From: Sinorhizobium saheli | Lineage (GTDB): Bacteria > Pseudomonadota > Alphaproteobacteria > Rhizobiales > Rhizobiaceae | DNA length: 64,000 bases | Direction of reading: 5' to 3' | Assembly (NCBI RefSeq): GCF_001651875.1 | Contig: NZ_LNQB01000061.1 | Location: 1 to 64,000, forward strand | Shown: in pieces, positions 45,628-61,023 of the stretch | Layout of the letters: every line of letters begins with the position of its first letter | How positions within the stretch are numbered: position 1 is the stretch's first letter | Notes under the pieces: generated by a model | Told to the model about the DNA's origin: nothing | Seen by the model: the letters and a program-made list of their open reading frames with translations, nothing else | Database searches by the model: none | Position numbers and translations under genes: made by a program

Positions 45628-48600
45628 TCAGCTGCACCCGCTCGTAGCACCGCAAGTATCGCACTTCTCGCACGTACCGTTCCGCACCATCGTGAAATTC
45701 TGGCACTCGGAGCACATGTTGCCGGTGTAGCCCTGCATGATCGAGCGGGCGCGGCGTTCGGCTTCGACCTTCTTGGCCTCCGACTTGGCGGAAGCCGCTT
45801 CGGCCGCCGCCTTGTCGGAGAAGAGGGCGGTGACCTCCTGTTCGACTTCGCCGGCGATCTCCTCGGCAAGCTCGGCGGCGCGCTCCTCATAGTCGCGCTT
45901 GAAGGCGACGACTTCCGAGGTGGCGGTTGCCGGTTCCAGCTTGCGCACGGCATTGCCGGCGATCGAGGTGACCGTGGCGCCGCCGGAGGCGCGGGCCGGG
46001 GCGGCGGTTGCGGCACCCTTCGGCTCCGAGCGCTCGCCCGCACCGCCGACGATGGTCGGCTTGTAGCCGCGGGTCCAGCCGGTCGAGACGAGGTTGGTCT
46101 TGCCTTCCTGGATGCCGCGGCCGAGCGCGGTGTTGCTGAAGTCGGACGTGTCGACATGGGCGAGGTCGTGACGGCCGAGATAGGAGACGGCGAGCTCGCG
46201 GAAGACATAGTCGAGGATCGACGTCGCGTTCTTGATCGCGTCGTTGCCCTGGACCATGCCGGCCGGCTCGAACTTGGTGAAGGTGAAGGCCTCCACATAT
46301 TCCTCGAGCGGCACGCCATATTGCAGGCCGAGCGAAATGGCGATGGCGAAGTTGTTCATCATCGCCCGGAAGGCGGCGCCTTCCTTGTGCATGTCGATGA
46401 ATATCTCGCCGAGACGGCCGTCGCCGAATTCGCCGGTGCGCAAGTAGACCTTGTGCCCGCCGACGATCGCCTTCTGGGTATAGCCCTGGCGGCGGTTCGG
46501 CAGCTTCTCGCGGGCGCGCACCACCTTCTCGATGACGCGCTCGACGATTTTTTCGGTGACGGCAACGGCCTGGGCTGCGGCCGGCGCCTGCATCAGCTCC
46601 TCGATCGCCTCCTCTTCCTCCTCGTCCTCGATCAGCGAGGCGTTGAGCGGCTGCGACAGCTTGGAACCGTCGCGATAGAGGGCGTTCGCCTTCAGTGCCA
46701 GCTTCCAGGAGAGCATATAGGCGTTCTTGCAGTCCTCGACCGTCGCCTCGTTCGGCATGTTGATCGTCTTCGAGATGGCACCCGAGATGAAGGGCTGGGC
46801 GGCCGCCATCATGCGGATGTGGCTTTCGACCGAGAGATAGCGCTTGCCGATCTTGCCGCAGGGATTGGCGCAATCGAAGACCGGCAGGTGCTCCGCCTTC
46901 AGGAAGGGCGCGCCTTCGAGCGTCATCGCGCCGCAGACATGGATGTTCGCCGCTTCGATGTCCTTCCTGGAGAAGCCCAGGTGCTCGAGCAGGTTGAAGT
47001 CCATCGAGGCGAGCTGCTCGTCGCTGACCTTCAGCGTGTTCTTGAGGAAGTCCGCGCCGAGCGTCCACTGGTTGAAGACGAACTTGATGTCGAAGGCGGA
47101 CTTCAGCGCCGCATTGACCGCGTCGATCTTCTCGTCGGTGAAGCCCTTGGCCTTGAGCGTCGACGGGTTGATGGCCGGCGCCTGGTTGAGGTTGCCGTGG
47201 CCGACCGCATAGGCCTCGATCTCGGCAATCTGGCTTTCGGAATAGCCGAGCGTGCGCAGCGCCTCCGGCACGGCGCGGTTGATGATCTTGAAGTAGCCGC
47301 CGCCGGCGAGCTTCTTGAACTTGACCAGAGCGAAATCGGGCTCGATGCCGGTGGTGTCGCAGTCCATGACGAGGCCGATCGTGCCGGTCGGCGCGATCAC
47401 GGTCGCCTGGGCGTTGCGATAGCCGTGCTTCTCGCCGAGCTCGACCGCCTTGTCCCAGGCGCTCTTGGCGTGGACGACCAGATCCTGGTCGGGGCAATCG
47501 GCATGGACGAGCGCGACGGGGTTGACCGACAGGCCCTCATAGCCCGTGGTCTCGCCATACGCCGCGCGGCGATGGTTGCGCATGACGCGCAGCATGTTGT
47601 CGCGGTTCGGCGCGAAGCCGGGGAAGGGGCCGAGCTTGGCGGCGACCTCGGCCGAGGTGGCATAGGCGACGCCGGTCATGATCGCGGTCAGCGCGCCGGC
47701 GATGGCGCGGCCTTCCGGCGAATCATAGGGAATGCCGGACGACATCAGGAGGCCGCCGATATTGGCGTAACCGAGGCCGAGCGTGCGGTATTCATAGGAG
47801 AGCTCGGCGATCTCGCGCGACGGGAACTGCGCCATCATCACCGAGACCTCGAGGACGACCGTCCACAGGCGAACGGCGTGCTCGTAGTCGCCGATATTGA
47901 TCCGCTTGGTCGCCGCGTCCTTGAACTGCATCAGGTTGAGCGAGGCGAGATTGCAGGCCGTGTCATCGAGGAACATGTATTCCGAGCACGGGTTCGACGC
48001 ACGGATCGGACCCGCGGCCGGGCAGGTGTGCCAGTCGTTCATCGTCGTGTTGAAGTGCAGGCCGGGATCGGCGGAAGCCCAGGCGGCATAGGAGATCGAC
48101 TCCCAGAGGTCGCGGGCCTTGAGCGTCTTCATCACCCGGCCATCCTTGCGGGCGGTCAGGCGCCATTCGCCATCCGCTTCGACGGCGCGCAGGAAGTCGT
48201 CCTTGATCGAGACTGAATTGTTGGAGTTCTGGCCGGAGACGGTGAGGTAGGCTTCCGAATCCCAGTCCGTGTCATAGGTCTTGAACTCGATGTCCTTGTA
48301 GCCCTGGCGCGCGAACTGGATGACGCGCTTGACGTAGTTTTCCGGAACCAGCGCCTGCTTGGCGGCGCGGATCTCGCGCTTCAGCGCCGGGTTCTGCTTG
48401 GGGTCGAAGCAGGCATCGTCGCTGCCTTCGCAATTGATGCAGGCCTTCATGATCGCCTTCAGGTGCTTGGCGACGATCTTGGAGCCGGTGACGAGAGCGG
48501 CAACCTTCTGCTCTTCCTTGACCTTCCAGTTGATGTATTCCTCGATGTCCGGATGGTCGATGTCGACGACGACCATCTTGGCGGCGCGCCGCGTCGTGCC

Positions 48601-49413
48601 TCCGGACTTGATGGCGCCGGCGGCGCGGTCGCCGATCTTCAGGAAGCTCATCAGGCCGGAGGACTTGCCGCCGCCCGAGAGCTTTTCGCCTTCGGCGCGC
48701 AGGTGCGAGAAGTTGGAGCCGGTGCCCGAGCCGTATTTGAACAGGCGCGCCTCGCGCACCCACAGGTCCATGATGCCGCCCTCGTTGACGAGGTCGTCGC
48801 CGACCGACTGGATAAAGCAGGCATGCGGCTGCGGATGCTCGTAGGCGGACTTCGACTTCGTCAGCTTGCCGGTGAAGGGGTCGACATAGAAGTGGCCCTG
48901 GCCGGGGCCGTCGATGCCATAGGCCCAGTGGAGCCCGGTGTTGAACCATTGCGGCGAGTTCGGCGCGACGCGCTGGGTGGCGAGCATGTAGGCGAGTTCG
49001 TCACGGAAGGCGGACGCATCTTCCTCGGTGTCGAAATAGCCGCCCTTCCAGCCCCAGTAGGTCCAGGTGCCGGCCAGGCGATCGAAGACCTGGCGGGCAT
49101 CGGTTTCGGAGCCGTACTGCTCTTCCTTCGGCAGCGCCTTCAGCGCCTCCGTGTCGGGAACGGAGCGCCAGAGGAAGGAGGGGACGTCATTCTCTTCGAC
49201 GCGCTTCAGCTTCGCCGGCACGCCCGCCTTGCGGAAATATTTCTGCGCGAGAATATCGGCGGCAACCTGCGAAAACTGCGCCGGCACGTCGATGTTCTCC
49301 AGGCGGAAGACGATCGACCCATCCGGATTCTTGATCTCACTCGTCGCCTTGCGGAATTCTATCTCGGCATAGGCGGATTGCCCTGCCTTCGTGAAACGAC
49401 GCTCGATCTTCAT
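45628..49413 (-). CDS. nrdJ: Vitamin B12-dependent (class II) ribonucleoside-diphosphate reductase
   Basis: 1261 residues from [30 protein letters not shown] precedes this ATG and the frame further upstream is not protein-like. It reduces ribonucleotides to deoxyribonucleotides using adenosylcobalamin. Active-site region: [20 protein letters not shown] with the conserved N-x-C-x-E. The C-terminus ends with a cysteine-rich zinc ribbon-like motif, [10 protein letters not shown]...CEKCDTCG, which probably contains the redox cysteines. Intact despite the transposon inserted 20 bp beyond the stop. The DNA encoding this conserved C-terminus is the likely recognition sequence for TniQ. Confidence 0.95.
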   Translation of the reverse strand: MKIERRFTKAGQSAYAEIEFRKATSEIKNPDGSIVFRLENIDVPAQFSQVAADILAQKYFRKAGVPAKLKRVEENDVPSFLWRSVPDTEALKALPKEEQYGSETDARQVFDRLAGTWTYWGWKGGYFDTEEDASAFRDELAYMLATQRVAPNSPQWFNTGLHWAYGIDGPGQGHFYVDPFTGKLTKSKSAYEHPQPHACFIQSVGDDLVNEGGIMDLWVREARLFKYGSGTGSNFSHLRAEGEKLSGGGKSSGLMSFLKIGDRAAGAIKSGGTTRRAAKMVVVDIDHPDIEEYINWKVKEEQKVAALVTGSKIVAKHLKAIMKACINCEGSDDACFDPKQNPALKREIRAAKQALVPENYVKRVIQFARQGYKDIEFKTYDTDWDSEAYLTVSGQNSNNSVSIKDDFLRAVEADGEWRLTARKDGRVMKTLKARDLWESISYAAWASADPGLHFNTTMNDWHTCPAAGPIRASNPCSEYMFLDDTACNLASLNLMQFKDAATKRINIGDYEHAVRLWTVVLEVSVMMAQFPSREIAELSYEYRTLGLGYANIGGLLMSSGIPYDSPEGRAIAGALTAIMTGVAYATSAEVAAKLGPFPGFAPNRDNMLRVMRNHRRAAYGETTGYEGLSVNPVALVHADCPDQDLVVHAKSAWDKAVELGEKHGYRNAQATVIAPTGTIGLVMDCDTTGIEPDFALVKFKKLAGGGYFKIINRAVPEALRTLGYSESQIAEIEAYAVGHGNLNQAPAINPSTLKAKGFTDEKIDAVNAALKSAFDIKFVFNQWTLGADFLKNTLKVSDEQLASMDFNLLEHLGFSRKDIEAANIHVCGAMTLEGAPFLKAEHLPVFDCANPCGKIGKRYLSVESHIRMMAAAQPFISGAISKTINMPNEATVEDCKNAYMLSWKLALKANALYRDGSKLSQPLNASLIEDEEEEEAIEELMQAPAAAQAVAVTEKIVERVIEKVVRAREKLPNRRQGYTQKAIVGGHKVYLRTGEFGDGRLGEIFIDMHKEGAAFRAMMNNFAIAISLGLQYGVPLEEYVEAFTFTKFEPAGMVQGNDAIKNATSILDYVFRELAVSYLGRHDLAHVDTSDFSNTALGRGIQEGKTNLVSTGWTRGYKPTIVGGAGERSEPKGAATAAPARASGGATVTSIAGNAVRKLEPATATSEVVAFKRDYEERAAELAEEIAGEVEQEVTALFSDKAAAEAASAKSEAKKVEAERRARSIMQGYTGNMCSECQNFTMVRNGTCEKCDTCGATSGCS

Positions 49414-49521
49414 TGTCCCGTCCTTTGTTGCCATGCGCCAGGGCGCAGTTAACCCAACCGGCCGCGAGGATCCCGCAGCCAGCTTCGGCTTCATCGATGT
49501 GAGGAAACCCAGTTCTGGGTC

Positions 49522-49568
49522 GCCCTTTATCTTGTGGTGATGCTGGCTGCAAACACTAAATATAGTAT
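49522..49568 (-). promoter_or_regulatory. Two candidate NrdR boxes upstream of nrdJ
   Basis: ACACTAAATATAGTAT (49553-49568, plus strand) closely matches the NrdR consensus ACAC-(A/T)-ATAT-rich-TGT. A weaker copy (49522-49537, minus strand CCACAAGATAAAGGGC) lies 31 bp away centre to centre, the helical spacing typical of NrdR box pairs. They lie about 110-155 bp upstream of the nrdJ start. NrdR represses ribonucleotide reductase genes. Confidence 0.65.
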
Positions 49569-50040
49569 TAACAAGTTCTTTATGCCAGCCCTGAATGCCA
49601 CTCCGGCAGCCCAAAATTCGCACAAAATTCCGCCATTGCAGCCGATCGGGATCATCCGCCTTGGCCGCTTGTCAGAACCGACGATTTGGGGGTGTGAACC
49701 GGCCTCTCAACTTTCCGGTCCGCCGCCGTCGCAACGTGAAATCCATTAACCGTGAATCGCCTTGGGGCGTCAAGGGGTGGTTTGTGACCGAAGTTCGAGC
49801 GCTATATCTTGTGTCCGCGGACTGTGGAAAACGGGGACATCGAGCAAGCCCTTGAAAATCAGGGACTTCGAGCGCTTGCCTCGAAAGGCGCCGTAGCGGC
49901 AGGCCGAAAATCAAAATTTTTATGGATGAAAAAGCGGGTACAAATCGTGCCGCGAGGCTACTCGCGATTGCGAACGGCACAGCGATGTGACGTCCTCGCC
50001 GTGATTCGGCCGCGGTACGGGCCGGGAGTCGGGAGGAGGC

Positions 50041-50235
50041 GGCGTGACCCCCTCTGGCCTGCCGGCCATCTCCCCCACAAGGGGTCCACAAGGGGTGAGA
50101 ATACGCGCGGGGGCCACTCGCTCCACCGAATCGTTTTTGCAAGCAGAACGGTCGCATCGAGGTAAAGCGTGTCACATCTGTTTCCCCCCTTGTGGGCCTT
50201 GGTGGGGGAGATGGCCGGCAGCCCAGAGGGCGATC
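50041..50235. repeat. RIME-like rhizobial palindromic repeats
   Basis: In the gap 49570-50283 the sequences CCCCCTCTGGCCTGCCGGCC then ATCTCCCCCACAAGGGG (50048-50084) and their near reverse complement (50186-50235) form a large inverted repeat. Similar sequence recurs at 55080-55130 and 55336-55392. The remainder of the gap shows no gene. Confidence 0.65.
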
Positions 50236-50283
50236 AGCGGCGCTTTCGAAGTGGCTTCAGCGCCGCCGCAAGACCCCGCACCG

Positions 50284-51087
50284 CTAATCCACGCGCTTCT
50301 GCAATTCCCGCGCGCCGTTCGGCGCATTGACCTTGCCAGAGGTGATGAAGAAGGCGAAGACGTCGCGCGGGGCTTTTTCGGGCTTGCGCTCGGGCGCGCT
50401 TTTCTCGAGGTCGTCCGGCTCGCCGCCGGCGGCAAGGGTCTTCAGTCGCTCGGCCCAGTGATCGAGTTCCTTCGGCGGATAGCAGGTCTTCACCTCGTCG
50501 CTGCCCTTCTGCAGCCGCGTATAGACGAAATCGGCGGTGATATCGGCGATCATCGGATAATCCGCGTGCTCGGCCAGAACGACGGCCACCTTGTATTTGT
50601 CGAGCAGCGTCACGAACTCCGGGGTCTGGAAGGAAGGATTGCGGACCTCGACCACGTGACGCAGTTTCACACCGTCCTGCTTTTCAGGCAGCAGCTTCAG
50701 AAAACCCTCGAAATCCTCCGGATCGAATTTCTTGGTCGGCGCAAACTGCCAGAGAATGGGGCCGAGCCGGTCGCCCAACTCCGTCAGTCCCTGGGTCAAG
50801 AAGCGCTCCATGGATTCACCGGCTTCGGAAAGGACCCTGCGGTTGGTCACGAAGCGGCTGGCTTTCAGCGAGAAGACGAAACCGTCCGGCACCTCCGCCG
50901 CCCATTTGGCGAAGGTTTCCGGCTTCTGCGAGCTGTAATAGGTGCCGTTGACCTCGATCGTGCGCAGTTCTTTGCCGGCAAATTCGAGCTGCCGCTTTTT
51001 CGCGAGGTCGGCAGGGTAGAAGCTGCCCTCCCACGGCTCGAAGCTCCAGCCGCCGATGCCGACGCGGATTTTTCCGGATGCTGCCAT
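50284..51087 (-). CDS. DUF72-family protein
   Basis: About 267 residues, start MAASGKIRVGIGGWSFEPWE after GGAGGAG. TIM-barrel DUF72 features: GIGGWSFEPWEGSFYP, LRTIEVNGTYYSSQKPETFA, WAAEVPDGFVFSLKASRFVT, GPILWQFAPTKKF, VVEVRNPSFQ, VYTRLQKGS. Catalytic role unproven in the family. No operon partner visible; uvrA lies downstream on the same strand, about 50 bp past an intergenic repeat. Confidence 0.9.
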   Translation of the reverse strand: MAASGKIRVGIGGWSFEPWEGSFYPADLAKKRQLEFAGKELRTIEVNGTYYSSQKPETFAKWAAEVPDGFVFSLKASRFVTNRRVLSEAGESMERFLTQGLTELGDRLGPILWQFAPTKKFDPEDFEGFLKLLPEKQDGVKLRHVVEVRNPSFQTPEFVTLLDKYKVAVVLAEHADYPMIADITADFVYTRLQKGSDEVKTCYPPKELDHWAERLKTLAAGGEPDDLEKSAPERKPEKAPRDVFAFFITSGKVNAPNGARELQKRVD

Positions 51088-51237
51088 CATCTCCTCCTTG
51101 ATGTCCCTACGCATGGGTCGTGCCGGTTCGTTTGCTCTGCGGACCGGAGAGCCGCCACCCGCTTTCGACAGAAGCCGCTGCGCTGGTAGCAGTGGTCAGC
51201 GCTACAACACGGGAACCAGGTGGCCGCGATTCCATCC

Positions 51238-51300
51238 TGCGCAGCCCCTCATCCCGCTGCCGCGACCTTCTCCCCGTCATGACGGGGAGAAGGGGCAAGT
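51238..51300. repeat. Palindromic intergenic repeat
   Basis: CTTCTCCCCGTCATGACGGGGAGAAG is a near-perfect palindrome inside the gap between DUF72 and uvrA (51088-51316), preceded by CCCCTCATCCCGCTGCCG, another widespread rhizobial repeat type. No gene in this gap. Confidence 0.6.
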
Positions 51301-51316
51301 CGCGCGCGCCGCATGA

Positions 51317-54238
<2,922 letters not shown>

Positions 54239-54367
54239 CGGAAGGCCAGCTTTTGCATGTCGGTTTGAAAGCCTCCTATGTAATGACGACAACGCCCATG
54301 TCGAGGCGCAATCGCCAAAGAGGCGGATCAATTGCGATTCGGTTGACAGGATAATAGGGCAATACTA

Positions 54368-54382
54368 GAACAAAGAAAGAAC
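54368..54382. promoter_or_regulatory. LexA (SOS) box between uvrA and ssb
   Basis: GAAC-AAAGAAA-GAAC fits the alphaproteobacterial LexA operator GAAC-N7-GAAC exactly. It lies 130 bp upstream of the uvrA start and 144 bp upstream of ssb in the shared divergent region 54239-54525. Confidence 0.88.
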
Positions 54383-54525
54383 AAACATGAGCGGCGGTTC
54401 GCCAAATGAGCTGTGGATTATGTGTAACGCAGGGCGTAACGTCGATGGCGGGTCGTTAAGATGCGCGCTCTTGAGAGATTGGAAAGTCGGACCGGCGGTC
54501 CGGCGGCAAACATGGGAAAAGCGAT

Positions 54526-55041
54526 ATGGCTGGTAGCGTCAACAAGGTAATCTTGATCGGAAATGTCGGGGCGGACCCGGAAATCCGGCGCACGCAGGAC
54601 GGCCGGCCGATCGCAAATCTGAGGATAGCCACTTCGGAGACATGGCGCGACCGCAACAGCGGCGAGCGCCGCGAGAAGACCGAATGGCACAATGTCGTCG
54701 TCTTCAACGAAGGCCTCTGCAAGGTCGTCGAGCAATATGTGAAGAAGGGCGCCAAGCTTTATGTCGAAGGACAGTTGCAGACCCGCAAATGGCAGGATCA
54801 GAACGGCAATGACCGCTACACGACCGAGGTCGTCCTGCAGGGCTTCAACTCGACGCTGACCATGCTCGACGGCCGCGGCGAAGGCGGTGGGGCAGGGCGT
54901 GGCAGCAGCGACTTCGGCGGTGGCGGTGGCTACGACGATTACGATCAGCCGCGGCAATCTTCCGGCGGACGCTCCGGTGGCCAGTCGAACCAGGGCGGCG
55001 GCAACTTCTCGCGCGATCTCGACGACGACATCCCGTTCTGA
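54526..55041 (+). CDS. ssb: Single-stranded DNA-binding protein
   Basis: 171 residues. OB-fold start MAGSVNKVILIGNVGADPEI, core WRDRNSGERREKTEWHNVVV, glycine-rich linker (GGGGYDDYDQPRQSSGG), and the conserved acidic tip DLDDDIPF that binds partner proteins. Divergent from uvrA across the SOS box. Confidence 0.97.
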   Translation: MAGSVNKVILIGNVGADPEIRRTQDGRPIANLRIATSETWRDRNSGERREKTEWHNVVVFNEGLCKVVEQYVKKGAKLYVEGQLQTRKWQDQNGNDRYTTEVVLQGFNSTLTMLDGRGEGGGAGRGSSDFGGGGGYDDYDQPRQSSGGRSGGQSNQGGGNFSRDLDDDIPF

Positions 55042-55079
55042 TTTCCGGTGGGAAGCGACGGTTGATGGACGGGGGAACC

Positions 55080-55395
55080 GCCTCACCCCCTCTGCCTTGC
55101 CGGGCGTCTCCCGCACGAAGGGGGCGCGCTCGGCGCGAGATCCCGCCCGACACAAATGCCGGCATTGCGAAGCCTAAGCGTAATAAACGACTCAAGACTT
55201 AGAGCGAGATGCACTCACATGCGCTCGCGCCACCGCTCTATCTTTTTGTTTTTGCCGCATTTGTGCGACTTCAGGTGATTCCACCTGACTGCAAAATGCT
55301 CTATCGGCGCGAGCGATACGCCGCTGCTGCCGATCTCCCCCCCCCTTGTGGGACCTCATGGGGGAGATGCCCGGCAGGGCAGAGGGGGTGGCAGC
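55080..55395. repeat. Cluster of rhizobial intergenic repeats
   Basis: The gap 55042-55416 has no gene. It holds a RIME-like copy (55080-55130 and 55336-55392, inverted: CCCCCTCTGCC...CTCCCGCAC and CTCCCCCCCCCTTGTGGGAC...GGCAGAGGGGG) and repeat family B at 55249-55300: TTTTTGCCGCATTTGTGCGA, TTCAGGTGATTCCACCTGAC, TGCAAAATGC. Family B recurs at 59261-59312 on the other strand. Confidence 0.7.
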
Positions 55396-55416
55396 CGGCA
55401 CGAACAAACAGCAGAA

Positions 55417-56046
55417 CTAAACCTGAAAGGCCGAGCGCACGCCGTCCACGACGAATTGCACGGCAAGCGCCGCGAGGATGACGCCCAGGAGACGGGTGAG
55501 GATCGCTCGCCCGGTGGCGCCGAGGAAACGATCGATCCGCTCGGCGATCATCAACGCCAGGAACAGCAGGGCCATCGAGACCGCGATGACGGCGAGAAGC
55601 TGCGCCCGGTCGATGACCGCGGGAAAGGAACTGCCGAGGAGGATGGTGGCGGAAATCGCCCCTGGGCCGGCGATCAGCGGCAGGGCGAGCGGGAAGACGG
55701 CGATGTTGTGGAGATGGTCCCTGGTGATCGCGGTTTCGCCGGTCTTCTCCTTCCGCTCCTGGCGCTTCTCGAAGATCATCTCGAAGGAAATCCAGAACAG
55801 AAGCAGGCCGCCGGCGATGCGGAAGGCGCCGATCGAGATGCCGAGCAGGCCGAGAATGCCGTCGCCGAAGAGCGCGAAGGCGGCGAGGATGAAGAAGGCG
55901 ATCAGCGAGCCGCGGGTCGCGACCTGAAGACGGTCCTGTCGGCTCATGCCCACGGTCAGGCTCAGAAAGATCGGCGCCAGACCGGGCGGATCAAGCGTGA
56001 CGAGCAGCGTCGTCAGCGCGTTGACCAAGAGATCGAGGTTGAACAT
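55417..56046 (-). CDS. MarC-family integral membrane protein
   Basis: 209 residues from MFNLDLLVNALTTLLVTLDP. Six hydrophobic helices; family sequence NALTTLLVTLDPPGLAPIFL, FGDGILGLLGISIGAFRIAGG, LPLIAGPGAISATILLGSS (P-L-x-x-G-P-G motif). MarC (UPF0056) transports nothing firmly established. ATG at 56046 follows AGGGG and fits the usual length. Upstream frame is not protein-like. Confidence 0.9.
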   Translation of the reverse strand: MFNLDLLVNALTTLLVTLDPPGLAPIFLSLTVGMSRQDRLQVATRGSLIAFFILAAFALFGDGILGLLGISIGAFRIAGGLLLFWISFEMIFEKRQERKEKTGETAITRDHLHNIAVFPLALPLIAGPGAISATILLGSSFPAVIDRAQLLAVIAVSMALLFLALMIAERIDRFLGATGRAILTRLLGVILAALAVQFVVDGVRSAFQV

Positions 56047-56273
56047 CCCTAGTCCCCTTGCGGATTTTGTCCGGTATTCCCGGTTGTGTCGCGTCATTGT
56101 TAGGCAAGTGATGCGGGCTTGGAAAGGGGCGGGTAGCCAAGCGCCGCGCGATGGCTTAAACCGGGTCAGCCCGAGGCCTGATCGAGCCTTGCGAAGACGT
56201 CGCGATACCGCGGGCAGCCGCCCACTGCATGTCTCCTTAAATCGACCTCGATTTGCGGACAAAGACATGCCGT

Positions 56274-56330
56274 AGTTCAAAGTGCTGCAGCGACCTTCGC
56301 GCGTTTGATGGGACGCGCGGCGCTGTAGTA
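56274..56330 (-). repeat. Rhizobial palindromic intergenic repeat, family A copy 2
   Basis: The minus strand reads CTACAGCGCCGCGCGTCCCA ... CGCGCGAAGGTCGCTGCAGC, then ACTTTGAACTA. It matches 7427-7490. It lies in the marC-gyrA gap (56047-56443), otherwise free of genes. Confidence 0.75.
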
Positions 56331-56443
56331 AAGGCCCGCTCCGGCGGCAAAAGACTGTTCAAAACCACCGGCCGAAATTGGCGCACCAAGCGGCATTCGG
56401 CTATAAAAAACCGACTGATTCTTAACAAAGATCGTGATCGACA

Positions 56444-59245
<2,802 letters not shown>

Positions 59246-59260
59246 TCGGACGTTATCCGG

Positions 59261-59312
59261 CATTTTTGCAGTCAGGTGGTATCACCTGACGTCGCGCAAA
59301 TGCGGCAAAAAA
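59261..59312 (-). repeat. Rhizobial intergenic repeat, family B copy 2
   Basis: The minus strand reads TTTTTTGCCGCATTTGCGCG, ACGTCAGGTGATACCACCTG, ACTGCAAAAATGCC, nearly identical to 55249-55300. It contains the palindrome TCAGGTGATACCACCTGA and lies directly after gyrA. Confidence 0.75.
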
Positions 59313-59435
59313 CGAGCGGATAGGGCCGGCGGCGCGAATGCATGTCTGCGCATGCCGCTCCAAGCATCTCAGGCCCGCCTTCACCGGCGGGCTTTTTCCT
59401 GTCGATCGTTACGGCGACCCCGAGCGACGCGCCGG

Positions 59436-60371
59436 TCAATTCCGGAAGACGACGCAGGCGCCGCCGCTCTTACGGATGGCGGCGCAGAGCTTATCCGCCT
59501 CGGCACGCGTCTGCCGGCCGATGCGGGCTGCATAACGGCGCCTTGCTCCAAAGCTGCCATTGCGTTCGCGCACGAGAACGGCCTTTTCGCTGTTGATCGG
59601 CGCCGGCAAGCGCTTGATGGCGTTCAGGTAAAGGCGTTGTGCCCGCGACTTCTGATAGTGGGCAGCGATCTGCACGCCCCAGGGGGCCCAGGCCGCCTCG
59701 TCGGCGACGACGATCTCGCGCAGGCGCCGCGTATTGGCCAGCGCCACGCAACCATCGAGAAAGCTCTTGTCCTTGTCGAGCGCGATGTCGAGCGCCTTCG
59801 GCGGGTTGTCCTTCCAGTCCTCGACCGTATGAGCCGTGATCGCCAGCACGTAATCGCGGGTCTCGTAGGGCAGCCAATCGTTCTCCAGAAAGCGCTCGAG
59901 CCCGGCCTCGCCGGCATTGTAGGCGGCGGCGGCGAAACCGAGATTTCCGTAGCGGCTCTTGAGCTCGCTCAGATATTCGGCCGATTTGCCGAGCGATGCC
60001 ACGGCGTCGAAACTGTTGGAAAGGCCGCGCAGTTTTGCCGTCCCCGGCATGAACTGGGCGATCCCTTCGGCGCCCTTCGGGCTGATGGCGTCCGGCTGGA
60101 ACAGGCTCTCGCGCCAGATCAACCGGGCGAAGAAGGGGGCGGGAAGGTCATGCGCCACGGCATAATGCTCGATGATCGTGCAGACGTCCCGGGCAAAATG
60201 CTCCTTGCTGATGCAGAGCCGGACGGCCGGGTCGGCCGCGGAAACGCCGGAGTACAGGCATTTCGGAGAGACAGGCGCGTCGGTGCGCGCATGGGCGACA
60301 CCGGCGAGATCAGCGATGCACAAGGCGCAGGCCAGCAGGGCGGCCGCTGCGGCGCGCGCCAGACGTCCCAT
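59436..60371 (-). CDS. Lytic transglycosylase (SLT domain)
   Basis: 311 residues from MGRLARAAAAALLACALCIA, a signal peptide. SLT fold: FFARLIWRESLFQPDAISPK with catalytic Glu, GAEGIAQFMPGTAKLRGL, AAAAYNAGEAGLERFL. The C-terminal 60 residues (LYLNAIKRLPAPINSEKAVL, ending CAAIRKSGGACVVFRN) resemble a SPOR-like peptidoglycan-binding module. It cuts murein in the periplasm. Convergent with gyrA. Confidence 0.9.
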   Translation of the reverse strand: MGRLARAAAAALLACALCIADLAGVAHARTDAPVSPKCLYSGVSAADPAVRLCISKEHFARDVCTIIEHYAVAHDLPAPFFARLIWRESLFQPDAISPKGAEGIAQFMPGTAKLRGLSNSFDAVASLGKSAEYLSELKSRYGNLGFAAAAYNAGEAGLERFLENDWLPYETRDYVLAITAHTVEDWKDNPPKALDIALDKDKSFLDGCVALANTRRLREIVVADEAAWAPWGVQIAAHYQKSRAQRLYLNAIKRLPAPINSEKAVLVRERNGSFGARRRYAARIGRQTRAEADKLCAAIRKSGGACVVFRN

Positions 60372-60494
60372 TCGGTTACCCCAGATGCGGCATCTGCCCG
60401 CTCTGCCTTGCTCGACCATAGGGCTCCTCAGCGACGAAGGCGAGCACCATAGATAGCACCTTCGCGAGCGATGAAAAACCGCCGGCCGGCGACT

Positions 60495-61001
60495 TCATTC
60501 GGGCGACCCCGTGCGCAGGATCAGTTGCATGAACGTCAGGTCGAGCCAGCGGCCGAATTTCGTGCCGACTTCCTTCATGACGCCGGTCTCACGAAAACCC
60601 AATCGCTCATGCAGGCGGATCGAGCCCAGGTTGCCCGACTCGATACCAGCGACCATGACATGCTTGCCCAAAGCTTCTGCGCGCTCGATCAGCGCCAGCA
60701 TCAGCGCCCGCCCGACCCCGGCGCCGCGCTGGTCGGCCCGCACGTAGACCGAGTGCTCCACCGTGTGCCTATAGCCATCGAAGGCGCGCCACTCTCCAAA
60801 GGAAGCATAGCCGACGACCTCTGCCGTGTCTGACACGGCGACGAGGACCGGAAAGCCGGCGGCATTGCGCGCCTTCAGCCAGGCGGCGCGATTGGCGACG
60901 TCGACAAGAGTCTCGTTCCAGATCGCCGTCGTGTTCGCCACCGCGTCATTGTAGATATCGCGAATGGCTTCGAGATCCGCTTCGACTGCATCCCTGATCA
61001 T
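60495..61001 (-). CDS. GNAT N-acetyltransferase, phosphinothricin/amino-acid (MnaT/PAT-like) type
   Basis: 168 residues from MIRDAVEADLEAIRDIYNDA. Family sequences: NTTAIWNETLVDVANRAAWL, VVGYASFGEWRAFDGYRHTV, EHSVYVRADQRGAGVGRALM (acetyl-CoA loop), IESGNLGSIRLHERLGFRET. Such enzymes acetylate methionine sulfone/sulfoximine or phosphinothricin. It lies 22 bp after the APH-like gene in the same direction. Confidence 0.9.
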   Translation of the reverse strand: MIRDAVEADLEAIRDIYNDAVANTTAIWNETLVDVANRAAWLKARNAAGFPVLVAVSDTAEVVGYASFGEWRAFDGYRHTVEHSVYVRADQRGAGVGRALMLALIERAEALGKHVMVAGIESGNLGSIRLHERLGFRETGVMKEVGTKFGRWLDLTFMQLILRTGSPE

Positions 61002-61023
61002 ATGCTCCTCCATACGGCCCGGC

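Noticed and set aside
45583..48216. An 877-residue open frame on the plus strand
   Set aside because: Antisense to nrdJ; low-complexity composition and no domain.
49440..49700. Cobalamin riboswitch upstream of nrdJ
   Set aside because: No B12-box-like core is visible in the leader; NrdR-like boxes explain control better.
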